A stretch of 64,000 nt of DNA from Kofleriaceae bacterium (GTDB lineage Bacteria; Myxococcota_A; Polyangia; Haliangiales; Haliangiaceae): contig JACKDR010000007.1 in the NCBI GenBank assembly GCA_020633495.1, forward strand, positions 62,001 to 126,000. Reading direction: 5' to 3'. This document shows positions 33,767-42,781 of the stretch, in pieces. Position 1 is the first letter of the stretch. Each line of letters begins with the position of its first letter. Below the pieces are notes generated by a model. That model saw only the letters and a program-made list of their open reading frames with translations. It made no database searches and was not told the origin of the DNA. Position numbers and translations under genes: made by a program.

Positions 33767-35971
33767 TCAGTACCGGGCTTCGTACTGCGCCCACAACGTC
33801 AGCTCGGGCGAGGGGGATCTTTGCAAGGTCCGGTCCCGGTCGTCCATCCACACGAACAGATCTGCGCGCACCCGCAGACGATCCTTGGTCCGCAGCCGCA
33901 CGGTCGCGTCGACGTAGGTCCACAGCGACTCCTCGAGGCTCTTGGAGTCGGCCACGTCCTCGGACAGGTAGCGCAGCCGGGCCCGCAGGCGCAGCCGGTC
34001 GCCGGTGACCGGCGGCTTCCACAGCGCGATCAGCCACGCCGAGACGTCCTGGCGGAAGCCGGTCGGGTAGTCGGGCGAGTCGAGCAGCTGGTGCTGGAGC
34101 TGGGTCGACAGGGTCAGGCGCTTGTCGACCTGCCAGCGCAGCCGCGCCGTCGACGTCACCTGCATGCCCTTGCAGTCGATCGGCTCGCCGGCCTCGTCGA
34201 ACTCGAAGGTCTCGTCGTAGCACTGGCCGCGGCCGCCCTCGGCGAGGTCCTTGTCCTTGATGTCGAGCCACGCGCCCCAGCGGATCGCCTTCGAGGCCTG
34301 GACCTCGGCGCGGCCGTAGACCTCGCCCTTCTTGATGTCGGTCGACGGGTTGGTCCACAGGTCGAGCCCGGAGCGCACCGCGACCCGGCCGTGCTTGCCG
34401 GTGTAGCGCAGCCGGGCGCCGAGCTCGTCGCGGGCGCGCTGGCCCTCGAGCTCGTCGGGCTGGGCGATCGGCCGGCCGTACGGGTTGACGAAGTCGGTGT
34501 CGTAGTAGCGCAGCGACGCCTCGAGCTCGCTGACCTTGGGCCTGGTGAGGGTCGCGCGCAGCACCGCGCCCGGGCCGCCGCCGCCGGCGGTCGGGCCGGC
34601 GCCGTCCTTCATCGAGTCGAAGCTGTACGCGACCTCGGCGCCGAGGTCGAGGTAGCCGAGGCCGGCCGCCGCGGACACGCCGATCGCGCCGAACTCGCCG
34701 CCGACCGGGCGCGACGACCACTCCTGGAAGTCGAGGCTGAACGGATCGCCGGCCCCCGAGGTGCCGTCGTCGACCAGCCACGAGGTCCGGGCGCCGTACG
34801 CGGTGACGCCGAGGTAGTTGCGCTGGGTCACGAAGTAGGTCGCGTTGCCGCCGGCCAGCGCCTCGGTGTACATCGCCGGCAGCGTCGAGTAGGCCAGCGC
34901 CGGCGCCGGCTGCAGGCGATCGCCGTCGGGCCGCACCAGCACCGCCGGCGCGGCGCACGCGGGGTCGTCGTCGAGCCGCGGGTCGTCGCAGATGGCGCGG
35001 TTGACCAGCTCGTACTGGTAGATCGAGCGCGGCGCGTACGAGCCCCACGCGTAGGCCTGGGCCCAGCCCTGGCCGAGCTCGAGGTGCTTGGCGCCCACCG
35101 CGGCGCCGAGCAGGGCCTCGCGCCAGCTCAGATCGGGCGTGACGTAGTGGAAGTCGCTCGAGCACGGCGACGCGCCCAGCTCGCCGGTCGACTCGGTGCA
35201 CTCGCGGTCGAGCCCGGTCGAGTGGTAGAGCTGGTCGTCGCGGTAGATGCCGTTGGGCGTGTAGTCGCTGGAGTCGTCGAAGGTGAGCCGCTGGCCGAAG
35301 CCGATCCGGTAGTTGCCGACGATCGCCTCGTAGTGATCGTCCTGGTAGGCGACGTAGGCCTTGGGCAGGTGGAGCTGGACCCCGGGGGCGTCGGCGAGCA
35401 TCGCCTCGCGGTCGGGGTCGTAGACGACGTCGCCGGCGCGCAGCCGGGTCAGCGTCGCGGCGACGCCGGCGGTGAGGTGGCGGCCGTACAGCAGGCGGCC
35501 GCGGATCCCGGCCGGCGGTGCCAGGTCGTCGCCGGCGGTGAAGCCGGTCTGGGCCTGGACGAAGCCGTGCACCGCCGAGCGGCCGGCCAGGGGATCGCGG
35601 ATCACCAGGAACGCCGCGATCGCCAGCAGCTTGTCGTCGGTGAGGACGCCGGCGGCGACCAGGTCGGCGGGGTCGCGGACGAAGCCCTGCTCCTTGCGGT
35701 AGGCGAGGATGCGGTCGACCTCGTCGTAGGTGAGGTTGGGCAGCGAGTACAGGTCCTCGCGGCTGGCGGTGTCGAGGTCGACGCCGCGGTAGTAGAGATC
35801 GATCAGCGTGTCGTAGGTGTCCTGGCTGATCTGCTGGGTCGCCAGCAGGTCGGCCAGATCGTCCTCGGTCTCGATGTCGATGAACGCCTCGTACGGGTTG
35901 GCCACCGCGGGCGCGGCCACCGTGGCCACCAGCGACGCCGCCAGCGCGGCGCGGAACAGGGTCACTCGCAT
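33767..35971 (-). CDS. Outer-membrane beta-barrel with ComEA-like helix-hairpin-helix N-terminus
   Basis: The start is ATG 35971, overlapping the nuclease gene by 10 bp; 734 residues. The signal peptide ends at APAVA-NP (about residue 25). Residues 64-124 match the ComEA-type helix-hairpin-helix DNA-binding fold (VDLDTASREDLYSLPNLTYD, EVDRILAYRKEQGFV). From about 135 the protein is a long series of amphipathic strands (LPKAYVAYQDDHYEAIVGNY, VAVRSGLDLWTN), ending in LTLWAQYEARY with a C-terminal aromatic. It is probably an outer-membrane barrel whose periplasmic arm can hold DNA. Last gene of a five-gene nuclease operon. Confidence 0.82.
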   Translation of the reverse strand: MRVTLFRAALAASLVATVAAPAVANPYEAFIDIETEDDLADLLATQQISQDTYDTLIDLYYRGVDLDTASREDLYSLPNLTYDEVDRILAYRKEQGFVRDPADLVAAGVLTDDKLLAIAAFLVIRDPLAGRSAVHGFVQAQTGFTAGDDLAPPAGIRGRLLYGRHLTAGVAATLTRLRAGDVVYDPDREAMLADAPGVQLHLPKAYVAYQDDHYEAIVGNYRIGFGQRLTFDDSSDYTPNGIYRDDQLYHSTGLDRECTESTGELGASPCSSDFHYVTPDLSWREALLGAAVGAKHLELGQGWAQAYAWGSYAPRSIYQYELVNRAICDDPRLDDDPACAAPAVLVRPDGDRLQPAPALAYSTLPAMYTEALAGGNATYFVTQRNYLGVTAYGARTSWLVDDGTSGAGDPFSLDFQEWSSRPVGGEFGAIGVSAAAGLGYLDLGAEVAYSFDSMKDGAGPTAGGGGPGAVLRATLTRPKVSELEASLRYYDTDFVNPYGRPIAQPDELEGQRARDELGARLRYTGKHGRVAVRSGLDLWTNPSTDIKKGEVYGRAEVQASKAIRWGAWLDIKDKDLAEGGRGQCYDETFEFDEAGEPIDCKGMQVTSTARLRWQVDKRLTLSTQLQHQLLDSPDYPTGFRQDVSAWLIALWKPPVTGDRLRLRARLRYLSEDVADSKSLEESLWTYVDATVRLRTKDRLRVRADLFVWMDDRDRTLQRSPSPELTLWAQYEARY

Positions 35972-36471
35972 GTCACGACCTCGCAGGAGCCCCACATGCC
36001 GCGGCCCGCGGCCTTGGCCTCGGCCTCGAGGGTCTCGAACTCGACGACCCGGTCGGCACCGTTGGGCGGGATGTGCAGGACGCACGCGTAGCCGCGCTCG
36101 ACCAGCAGGGAGTTGACCTCGACGCCGCCGACCGAGACGTAGGCGAGCAGGCGGCCGTAGCGGTCCTCGCACTCGACGTCGTAGGTCAGCTCGACCTGCT
36201 TGCCCAGCACCAGGTCGGTGTTGAACTGCTTGGCGTTCTGGCCGAAGCAGTCGGTGGCGCCGTTGGTCGACTCCGGCGTGTCCATCATCAGGTAGCGGAC
36301 CCGCTCGCCGGAGTCGAGATCGACGGTGTCGCCGTCGACGACGTTGGTCACGGTCGCGGTGCTCGGGCCGCAGCTGGGCTCGCTGCCGCAGCCGGCCAGC
36401 GGCGCCGCCAGGGCCAGCGCGGCGGCGGTCGTCACCGCCGCGGCGGCCGTGCCGTGCGGGCCACGGCTCAC
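35962..36471 (-). CDS. Thermonuclease (SNase-like) lipoprotein
   Basis: The start is GTG 36471, overlapping the stop of the previous gene as GTGA; GTG 36477 is an alternative. The 169-residue product has a lipobox LAGC (Cys28) and a complete staphylococcal-nuclease domain: VVDGDTVDLDSGERVRYLMM, DTPES, DRYGRLLAYV. By alignment with the family the catalytic residues are Arg59, Glu67 and Arg107. Six further Cys suggest disulfides and an extracytoplasmic location. It should cut DNA or RNA outside the cytoplasm using calcium. It is followed by the HhH-barrel gene. Confidence 0.9.
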   Translation of the reverse strand: MSRGPHGTAAAAVTTAAALALAAPLAGCGSEPSCGPSTATVTNVVDGDTVDLDSGERVRYLMMDTPESTNGATDCFGQNAKQFNTDLVLGKQVELTYDVECEDRYGRLLAYVSVGGVEVNSLLVERGYACVLHIPPNGADRVVEFETLEAEAKAAGRGMWGSCEVVTCE

Positions 36472-38174
36472 GGACACTCGGGCGGCGTGTTGATGGCGCC
36501 GGGCGTGCCGACGTCGGTGCCGTTGTACGAAGCGACCCCGGCCGGCGCGTTGCACTGCGTGCCGTCGCTGTCGAGCATGATCGACACGCCGGACACCGAC
36601 GACGCCCAGCTCACCGCCGACAGCTCGACGTCGCCGACGCCGACCCGCAGCTGGGCGTTGCTGTTGGTCAGCCCGAAGCCGAACGTGCCGGCGACCGCGG
36701 GCAGCATGCCGTTGGCGCCGGGGTCCGGGTTGCGGCCGAAGACGATGTAGCTGCCGGCGGTCACCTGCAGGCACATCGCCGAGGTCACGATCGGGGTCGC
36801 GCCCAGCGCCGTGGCGCCGGCCTGCAGGTCGTTGAGATCGAAGTCGGCGCTGGCGTGCAGCTCGAACCACTCGCCGGCGGTGTCGCCGACCAGAGCCGGG
36901 TTGGGCATCCACTCGTCGATCGTCAGCTGGCCGGCGGTCGGGTGGACCACGGCGCGGGTCTGGCCGTCGTCGGGATCGATGCACATGCCGCTGGGCGGCG
37001 GGCACTGCTCGTTGACCGCGCCCGGCGAGCCCTTGTCGGCGCCGGCCCACGCCACCGTGGCGTCGCACCACGCGCCCTCGGTGTCGTTCGCGGTGGCGTC
37101 GAGGACGTCGGGGTCGAGCTGGCGGCTCTTGTCGTTGGACGCGTTGGTCCAGGTCACGGCGTCGATGACGCCGCCCATCGGATCGAGGATCTGGACGTCG
37201 CCGGAGTCGACCATGCTGAACTTGAAGATGCCGTCGACGCGGGGCAGCGTGCCGTTCATCAGCGGGTCGGGGTTCTTGCCGAAGACCACGTAGGTGCCGG
37301 CGGCGACGTGCAGGCAGGCGTCGGCGTTGACGACGTCGGGGCTGCGGGTGTCGCCGGCGCGGTCGAGCTGGATGCCGTTGAGGTCGACGTCGGCGGTGGC
37401 GTAGGCCTCGAACCACTCCTGCAGGTTGTCGTCGCCCGACGGGTTGGGGTGGACCTCGGTGATCACGAGCTGGCCGGCGGTGGGCGGCACGGTCGCGCGG
37501 GGCGTGCCGCCGTCGTCGCACATGCCGTTGCTGGTGCCGGCGCAGTCGTAGTTGGCGGTGCCGGGCGTGCCGAAGTTGGCCGGCACGTACTCGTAGGCGG
37601 CCTCCTCGGGCGGCGTGCACCAGTTGGCGAGGTCGTCGTTGGCGGTGTAGTCGGGCGCGCCGCCGCCGTCGAAGCCGGTGGCCAGGCCGGCGTCGACGAC
37701 GTCGTAGAGGGCCTCGTCGATGACCGCGCCGCCGCAGGTCACGGCGATCCGGCCGCCGTCGCTGTTGAACAGGTCGCCGAGGTCGGCGCCGTAGCCGTAG
37801 TCGAGGTAGCCGGTGACGAAGTCGGGCAGGACGTTGCCCAGCACCAGGTAGCCGCCGGCGTCGATCGTCACCGGCGCCATGACGTGGGTCTTCTCGCTGG
37901 AGCCGTCGGGGCGGCTGTGGATGATCGTCAGGCCCTCGAGGTCGAGGGCGCCGCCGCTGGCGTTGTAGAGCTCGAACCACTCCTTGCCATCGTCGGCGCC
38001 GCTGCCGCCCGGGGGCGCCGCGTAGTCGGCGAAGATCTCGGACACGACGACGTCGCCGGGCAGGATGTTGGCGCACGCGGCCGAGGTGTCGTCGCCTCCC
38101 GGGCCGCACCCGGCCGCCACGGGCGCGACCGCGATCAGCGCGGCGACGAGGGTGTCACGGAGAGGCTTCGTCAT
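36468..38174 (-). CDS. Lipoprotein with three lamin-tail domains
   Basis: The start is ATG 38174, with an AAGGAT upstream. The 568-residue product has a lipobox ending at VAAGC. Three similar beta-sandwich units follow, each beginning with a strand such as DVVVSEIFADY, LVITEVHPNPSG or LTIDEWMPNP, then EWFELYNASG or EWFEAYATAD and a final WT/SW.NAS-type strand. That is the bacterial lamin-tail domain (LTD), known to accompany secreted nucleases and phosphoesterases. It is expected on the cell surface or periplasmic face, perhaps positioning the nucleases or binding nucleic acid or glycans. Cys pairs are present. It overlaps the next nuclease gene by four bases. Confidence 0.85.
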   Translation of the reverse strand: MTKPLRDTLVAALIAVAPVAAGCGPGGDDTSAACANILPGDVVVSEIFADYAAPPGGSGADDGKEWFELYNASGGALDLEGLTIIHSRPDGSSEKTHVMAPVTIDAGGYLVLGNVLPDFVTGYLDYGYGADLGDLFNSDGGRIAVTCGGAVIDEALYDVVDAGLATGFDGGGAPDYTANDDLANWCTPPEEAAYEYVPANFGTPGTANYDCAGTSNGMCDDGGTPRATVPPTAGQLVITEVHPNPSGDDNLQEWFEAYATADVDLNGIQLDRAGDTRSPDVVNADACLHVAAGTYVVFGKNPDPLMNGTLPRVDGIFKFSMVDSGDVQILDPMGGVIDAVTWTNASNDKSRQLDPDVLDATANDTEGAWCDATVAWAGADKGSPGAVNEQCPPPSGMCIDPDDGQTRAVVHPTAGQLTIDEWMPNPALVGDTAGEWFELHASADFDLNDLQAGATALGATPIVTSAMCLQVTAGSYIVFGRNPDPGANGMLPAVAGTFGFGLTNSNAQLRVGVGDVELSAVSWASSVSGVSIMLDSDGTQCNAPAGVASYNGTDVGTPGAINTPPECP

Positions 38175-38221
38175 GGTCCATCCTTGGTCGCACGCGGCGA
38201 CGACGGGGTCGTTGACTGGGG

Positions 38222-39352
38222 TCACTGCGCCGCGGTGCTGGTCGACTCGGGCGCCGGCTCGTCGCCGGGCCGGACCAGCCCCGGCAGCGGCGACAGCGTC
38301 ACCTGGCCGGGGCGGTCGACGATGATCTGGAGCTGCTTCTTGCCGTTGTGCTTGTTCTCGTAGACCGCGACGACGCCGCGGACCATCACGAACTCGCCCT
38401 TCCAGCGGGCGATGCCGGTCGACGCGAAGACGTCCTTGTCGAAGAAGACCAGCGGGAAGTCGCCGAACATGCGGCGGCTGAGCATGACCTTGGTCGGGCC
38501 GCGGTCGCCGAGCCGGACCTCGCCGACCGTGCTCATGACCGTGACCTCCTTGCCGACCGCGGCCTCGATCCGGCGCAGCGAGTCGAAGTCGGTGAGGTCG
38601 ATGTAGTCGTCGCGGCCCTCGGCCTGGCGCTCGAACTCGGCGACGAACTCGGCGCGCGCGGTCCACCACGGCTTGCGCTCGGCGTAGTCGGGGTAGTGCA
38701 GCTTGGTGGGATCCCAGATGCCGAGGTGGGCGGCCTTGGCCTCGCGCTCGGCGTCGACGAACTCCTGGTGGAACCGCCGCGAGTAGCCGTACTTGGTGAA
38801 GTACGGGCTCATGCCGGCGCGCACCGCCTCGACGTTGTAGTTGACCCACTGGCCGTGCTTGAACGCGAAGACGTAGGCGAGGTAGCGGTTGTAGCGGCCG
38901 CGGATCTGGCGCGGGTTGTCGCGCTCGAGCCGGACCTTGTCGACGCCGGCGAAGAAGTGCTTGGCCCAGGTCTTGGCGTCCTCGCCCAGCGGCGTCGCGG
39001 CCTTGACCGGCCGGCTGTGCCCGGCCCGCTTGTCGGCGAGGTACTTGACGAAGTCGGCGTCGGACGCGAGCCGGTCCGCCTGGTTCTTGTAGGTCTCCTC
39101 GGTGTCGATGCCGAGCAGGCGCAGCGAGCTGTCGAGGCCGTCGACCCCGACGGTGTCGCCGTCGATGATCTTGGTGAGGCCGAACTCGCCGATGACGACG
39201 CCCGGCGCCTCGAGCTTGCTCAGCGTGGTCTGCGCCTGCTTGCGGCCGTAGCGGGCGGCGCCCTCCGGCGGCCCGCACGCGACGAGCGACAGGCCGGCGA
39301 GGGACGCGACCGCGGCGGCCGCGACGAGCGAGCGGGTCAGGGTACGGGGCAT
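38222..39352 (-). CDS. Thermonuclease lipoprotein with C-terminal OB-like domain
   Basis: The start is ATG 39352, overlapping the previous gene by 16 bp; 376 residues. The lipobox is LVAC (Cys26). The SNase domain at about residues 55-215 has KIIDGDTVGV, SLRLLGIDTEE and RGRYNRYLAYVF, so the catalytic Arg78, a Glu at 85 or 86, and Arg156 are present. Extra helices separate these motifs, making it longer than the Staphylococcus enzyme. Residues 262-352 look like an OB-fold (GKEVTVMSTVGEVRLGDRGP, WKGEFVMVRGVVAVYENKHN), which could bind nucleic acid. It is an exported nuclease anchored to the envelope. Confidence 0.88.
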   Translation of the reverse strand: MPRTLTRSLVAAAAVASLAGLSLVACGPPEGAARYGRKQAQTTLSKLEAPGVVIGEFGLTKIIDGDTVGVDGLDSSLRLLGIDTEETYKNQADRLASDADFVKYLADKRAGHSRPVKAATPLGEDAKTWAKHFFAGVDKVRLERDNPRQIRGRYNRYLAYVFAFKHGQWVNYNVEAVRAGMSPYFTKYGYSRRFHQEFVDAEREAKAAHLGIWDPTKLHYPDYAERKPWWTARAEFVAEFERQAEGRDDYIDLTDFDSLRRIEAAVGKEVTVMSTVGEVRLGDRGPTKVMLSRRMFGDFPLVFFDKDVFASTGIARWKGEFVMVRGVVAVYENKHNGKKQLQIIVDRPGQVTLSPLPGLVRPGDEPAPESTSTAAQ

Positions 39353-39942
39353 GGGTGGTTCGCGGCGCCCGGGGTGCCGGGCAGGCCGAGCTCGGTGGTG
39401 TCGCCGGGGGTGGTGTCGGCGCACCAGGCGGTGGGGTCGTCGTTGCCGTCGGCGGTGGGCGGATCGTCGCCCAGCGACCAGGTGCCCGTCGGCGGCAGGC
39501 CGTCGAACACCAGGCGGTCGAGGACCTCGCCGCCGCAGCCGGTCACGGTCAGGCCGCCGGTGGCGGGGAACGCGCCGTCGAGATCGTAGCCGGCGCCGTA
39601 GTCGACGTGGGTCGGCCGGGTGGCGTCGGGGAAGTCGCCGATGACGGCGTAGGCGCCGGCGCCGACCTCGAGGCCGCGCCGGACCAGGATCCGGTAGCGG
39701 TGGCTGCCGTCGACCGACACCAGGTCGACGACGGTGCCCTCGAGATCGAGCGTGGCGCCGCTGGCGTTGTACAGCTCGACCCACTGGCCCCAGGTGTCGC
39801 CCCCGGCCTGCGGGCCGCGGACCTCGGAGATGACCAGGTCGCCGGGACCGGCCGCCGGGCAGATCTCGGGCTCGGGATCGCGCGCGCACGCCGAGGCGAG
39901 CAGCGCGCAGGCAAGCGAGATGGACGCGGTGGCCCGGAGCAC
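39337..39942 (-). CDS. Lipoprotein with one lamin-tail domain
   Basis: The 201-residue product begins MLRATASISLACALLASAC with a lipobox ASAC. The rest is one LTD beta-sandwich: DLVISEVRGPQAG, QWVELYNASGATLDLEGTVV, and a terminal GTPGAANHPCP. It is the first gene of the nuclease operon and shares sequence style with the three-LTD protein at 36468-38174. It is likely periplasmic or surface-facing. The promoter should lie in the short gap to the divergent oxidoreductase gene at 40009. Confidence 0.82.
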   Translation of the reverse strand: MLRATASISLACALLASACARDPEPEICPAAGPGDLVISEVRGPQAGGDTWGQWVELYNASGATLDLEGTVVDLVSVDGSHRYRILVRRGLEVGAGAYAVIGDFPDATRPTHVDYGAGYDLDGAFPATGGLTVTGCGGEVLDRLVFDGLPPTGTWSLGDDPPTADGNDDPTAWCADTTPGDTTELGLPGTPGAANHPCPVP

Positions 39943-40008
39943 CGCCCTGAATGTACCGCACCTGCCGGGTCCCTTGCGGCCTCACCGCCCGGAGGCTACA
40001 AGGCGGCG

Positions 40009-41094
40009 ATGGACCGCCTGCCGGAGCACGCCTCGGCGGTCGTCGTCGGTGGCGGCTTCGCCGGCGCCGCGACGGCCTGGTGGCTGGCGCGTGGCGGGAT
40101 CGCGGACGTCCTGGTGGTCGAGCGCGAGGACCTGCTCGGGCTCCACGCCAGCGGTCGCAACGCCGGCATGTGCCGGCAGATCGCCGAGGACGACCGGTGG
40201 ACCGCGCTGTGCGCGCGCGGCGCCGCCCTGCTGCGCGAGCCCCCGGACGGCTTTGCCGCCCGGCCCCTGACCGTGACCGGGTCGTACCTGGTGGCCGCCG
40301 ACGACGCCACCCTGGCGGCGCTGGTCGACCAGGCCGGGCGCCACGGCATCACGCACCGCGTCGTCGAGGTCGCCGAGGTCGAGCGGCGGGTCCCCGCCCT
40401 GGCCGGGGTGCCCGGGGTCGCGGCGGTGTTCACGCCCGACGACGGCGTGATCGACGCCACCGCGCTGCTGCACGGGCTGGTCGGCGGCGCCCGGCGTGCC
40501 GGCGCCCGGGTCGTGCGCCGCTGCCAGGTCGAGGCGGCGCGCCCGGTCGCGGGCGGCGACGGCGTCGACGTCGTCACCTCGCGGGGCACGGTGCAGACCC
40601 GGGTCGTGGTGTGCGCGGCGGGCGCGTGGGCCGGCGAGGTCGGCGCCGGCGCCGGCGCCCGCGACGTCGGCTTCCAGCCAGTCCGCCGCCACCTGTTCTT
40701 CCTGGCCCAGGGCGCCGACGGCCCGGCGGTCGGCGATCCGTTCGTGTGGCGGGTCGGCGCCGGCGAGGGCTACGTGCGCAACGGCGCCGACGGCCTGATC
40801 GCCTCGTACTGCGACGCCACGCCGACCGTGCCCGGCGACGCCCGGGTCGACGCCGACGCCGACGAGCGCCTCGCCGCGCGCCTGACCACGCTGGCGCCGC
40901 GCCTGGCCGAGCGCGCGATCACCGCGCGGTGGTCGTGCCTGCGCACCTACGCACCCGAGGGCCCGCCGCGCGTCGGCTGGGACCGCGACGTGCCGTGGCT
41001 GTTCTGGGTCGCCGGCCTCGGCGGCCACGGCGCCACCGCGTGCGCCGCGATCGGCCAGGACGCGGCGCGGGCGATCGCGGCGCGGCTGGGGTAG
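40009..41094 (+). CDS. FAD-dependent oxidoreductase (DadA/SoxB-like)
   Basis: The start is ATG 40009, with GGAGG upstream; 361 residues. The N-terminal dinucleotide-binding motif VVVGGGFAGAATAWWLARGG and a FAD-contact HASGRNAGMCRQIAED belong to the D-amino-acid/glycine-oxidase-like family. The C-terminal WVAGLGGHGATACAAIG closes the FAD site. It would oxidise an amine or amino acid and pass electrons to oxygen or a quinone. No signal peptide. It is divergent from the nuclease operon with about 66 bp between starts and has no obvious operon partner. The substrate is unknown. Confidence 0.88.
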   Translation: MDRLPEHASAVVVGGGFAGAATAWWLARGGIADVLVVEREDLLGLHASGRNAGMCRQIAEDDRWTALCARGAALLREPPDGFAARPLTVTGSYLVAADDATLAALVDQAGRHGITHRVVEVAEVERRVPALAGVPGVAAVFTPDDGVIDATALLHGLVGGARRAGARVVRRCQVEAARPVAGGDGVDVVTSRGTVQTRVVVCAAGAWAGEVGAGAGARDVGFQPVRRHLFFLAQGADGPAVGDPFVWRVGAGEGYVRNGADGLIASYCDATPTVPGDARVDADADERLAARLTTLAPRLAERAITARWSCLRTYAPEGPPRVGWDRDVPWLFWVAGLGGHGATACAAIGQDAARAIAARLG

Positions 41095-41103
41095 CGGCCG
41101 CCG

Positions 41104-42336
41104 TCACCACCGGCCGGTCGACGACCAGCCGGGCGCGGCGTCGAGCGCGGTGCCGGCGCGGGCGCGCAGCGCGGCGAAACCGTCGACGTCGTCGACGTCG
41201 AGGCGGGTGACGTCGACCCAGGTCGGCGTGGTCGGCGGCACCTCGGGGACCTCGGGCAGGCGCAGCCGCGGCGCGCCCTCCGGGATCAGCAAGGTCCAGC
41301 GGGTGTCGGCGCCGACGCCGATCGACAGCTGGACGCCGTCGCCGAGATCGTCGCCGGTCGAGCGCCACGTCACCTCCATCGCGGTCGGCGTCACCTGCAC
41401 CGCGACCCGGTCGATCCGCGCCGGCGGATCGCTGAGATCGAGGGCGCCGTCGTCGAGATCGACCCCGGCGAAGCGGCGCCGGACCAGCGCGGTGCCGTCG
41501 GCGCCGACGTCGTCGCCGTCGGCGGGCGCGTACCAGGCGGTCGCGGTCACCGCGGCCGGGCGCTGGTCGGGCAGGAACCGGGCGACCACCTCGGCGCCGG
41601 TGCCGGCGCCGCCGCCGAGCGTGCAGCCGTGCGGGCCGCGGATCGCGACCTCGACCTCGTCGGCGCCGGCCGGGGTCGCGACGAAGAACCGGGCCTCGGC
41701 CGCGGTCTGTCGCCACGCCCCGAACTCGACCGGCGCGGCGAGCGCGGCGACGTCGTCGGCGTCGATCACCGCGAAGCGCGCCGGCGCGACGCCCTCGGCG
41801 CGGGCGATCAGCAGCGCGCCGCCGTCGTCGTCGAGGGCGGCGCCGCCGTAGTAGGCGGTGAGCGCGGCGCCGGGCTCGAGCACGACGGTGCGGGTGATCG
41901 TCGGGCCGCACACCTCGATCGCGTAGCTGGCGCCGGGCACCGCGGCCAGCGGCGCGACCGCGAGCTCGCGCGGCCGCGCGCCGTCGCCGCGACGGCGCCG
42001 GCCCAGGTCGAGGACGTCGCCGGGGTGGACGTCGCCGAGGGTGTCGACCAGGCGCAGGCCGCCGCGATCGTCGACGACGGTGACGAACCCGCCGTCGCCG
42101 ACCTCGACGGTCAGGCGGCCGTCGTCGCCGGAGCGGTAGGCGCCGCGCAGCGCGCCGTCGGCGTCGGCGACGTAGACCGGCAGATCGCCGGCGACCTCGC
42201 CGTCGGACCAGGTCGTCAGCGCGACCGGACCGCGCGCGCCGGGCGCCCCGGGGTCGTCGTCGACGTCACCGCAGGCGGCGACCAGCGGCAGGGCGATCAG
42301 CGGCAGCAGCCGGAGCACGGGGATGACGCGGGACAT
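41104..42336 (-). CDS. Large hypothetical lipoprotein
   Basis: The 410-residue precursor starts MSRVIPVLRLLPLIALPLVAAC, a lipoprotein signal with mature Cys22, followed by an Asp-rich linker (GDVDDDPGAP). The rest is beta-rich and Asp/Ala-rich, with repeats of short strands (LPVYVADADGALRGAYRSGD, FVTVVDDRGGLRLVDT). It has one Cys pair (VCGPTI, GCTLGG). I do not recognise a family. It ends 9 bp short of the convergent oxidoreductase and starts about 80 bp from a small lipoprotein on the same strand. Confidence 0.75.
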   Translation of the reverse strand: MSRVIPVLRLLPLIALPLVAACGDVDDDPGAPGARGPVALTTWSDGEVAGDLPVYVADADGALRGAYRSGDDGRLTVEVGDGGFVTVVDDRGGLRLVDTLGDVHPGDVLDLGRRRRGDGARPRELAVAPLAAVPGASYAIEVCGPTITRTVVLEPGAALTAYYGGAALDDDGGALLIARAEGVAPARFAVIDADDVAALAAPVEFGAWRQTAAEARFFVATPAGADEVEVAIRGPHGCTLGGGAGTGAEVVARFLPDQRPAAVTATAWYAPADGDDVGADGTALVRRRFAGVDLDDGALDLSDPPARIDRVAVQVTPTAMEVTWRSTGDDLGDGVQLSIGVGADTRWTLLIPEGAPRLRLPEVPEVPPTTPTWVDVTRLDVDDVDGFAALRARAGTALDAAPGWSSTGRW

Positions 42337-42415
42337 GCCCCGTGTCGTGGCCGCGCGGCGCGGCTTCCGTGCTGCCAGCTGCGGCGTCCGTGATCACACG
42401 GCGCCGCGGCGGTGG

Positions 42416-42766
42416 CTACTTGGCCTCGTCGCACTTGGCGACGTCGGCCGGCGACTTCGCCGCGAGCCCGCACTCGACGACCTTCTTGGGGGTCTTGACC
42501 GTGCAGGTCTCGATGAACTTCTGGCCGACCGCGAAGTCGATCACGGCCTTCTTCTGCTTGGCCAGATCGTCCTTCATCTCGTCGGTCATCTCGCCGTCGC
42601 CGCCGCCGGCCTTGATCTCGATGTCGATCAGGTGCTCGAGGAGGCGCTCGCACTGATCCTTCGAGGGCGCGTCGCTGCAGGCCGCGATCGGCGTGGTCGC
42701 GACCACGGTCGCGAACAGCGCCGCCAGGGTACGGCCGCGAACGGGCAGGGCTCTCAGGATCCGCAT
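42416..42766 (-). CDS. Small lipoprotein, helical, Cys-containing
   Basis: This 116-residue protein has a signal ending in IAAC (mature Cys30), then SDAPSKDQCERLLEHLIDIE and helical, Lys-rich sequence. Four further Cys (CERL, CTVK, CGLA, KCDE) are suited to two disulfides. Similar small Cys-spaced lipoproteins occur in myxobacteria without known function. It is 15 bp beyond the TPR lipoprotein gene stop, so the two are probably cotranscribed. Confidence 0.75.
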   Translation of the reverse strand: MRILRALPVRGRTLAALFATVVATTPIAACSDAPSKDQCERLLEHLIDIEIKAGGGDGEMTDEMKDDLAKQKKAVIDFAVGQKFIETCTVKTPKKVVECGLAAKSPADVAKCDEAK

Positions 42767-42781
42767 CGGGCGTCGATCCTA

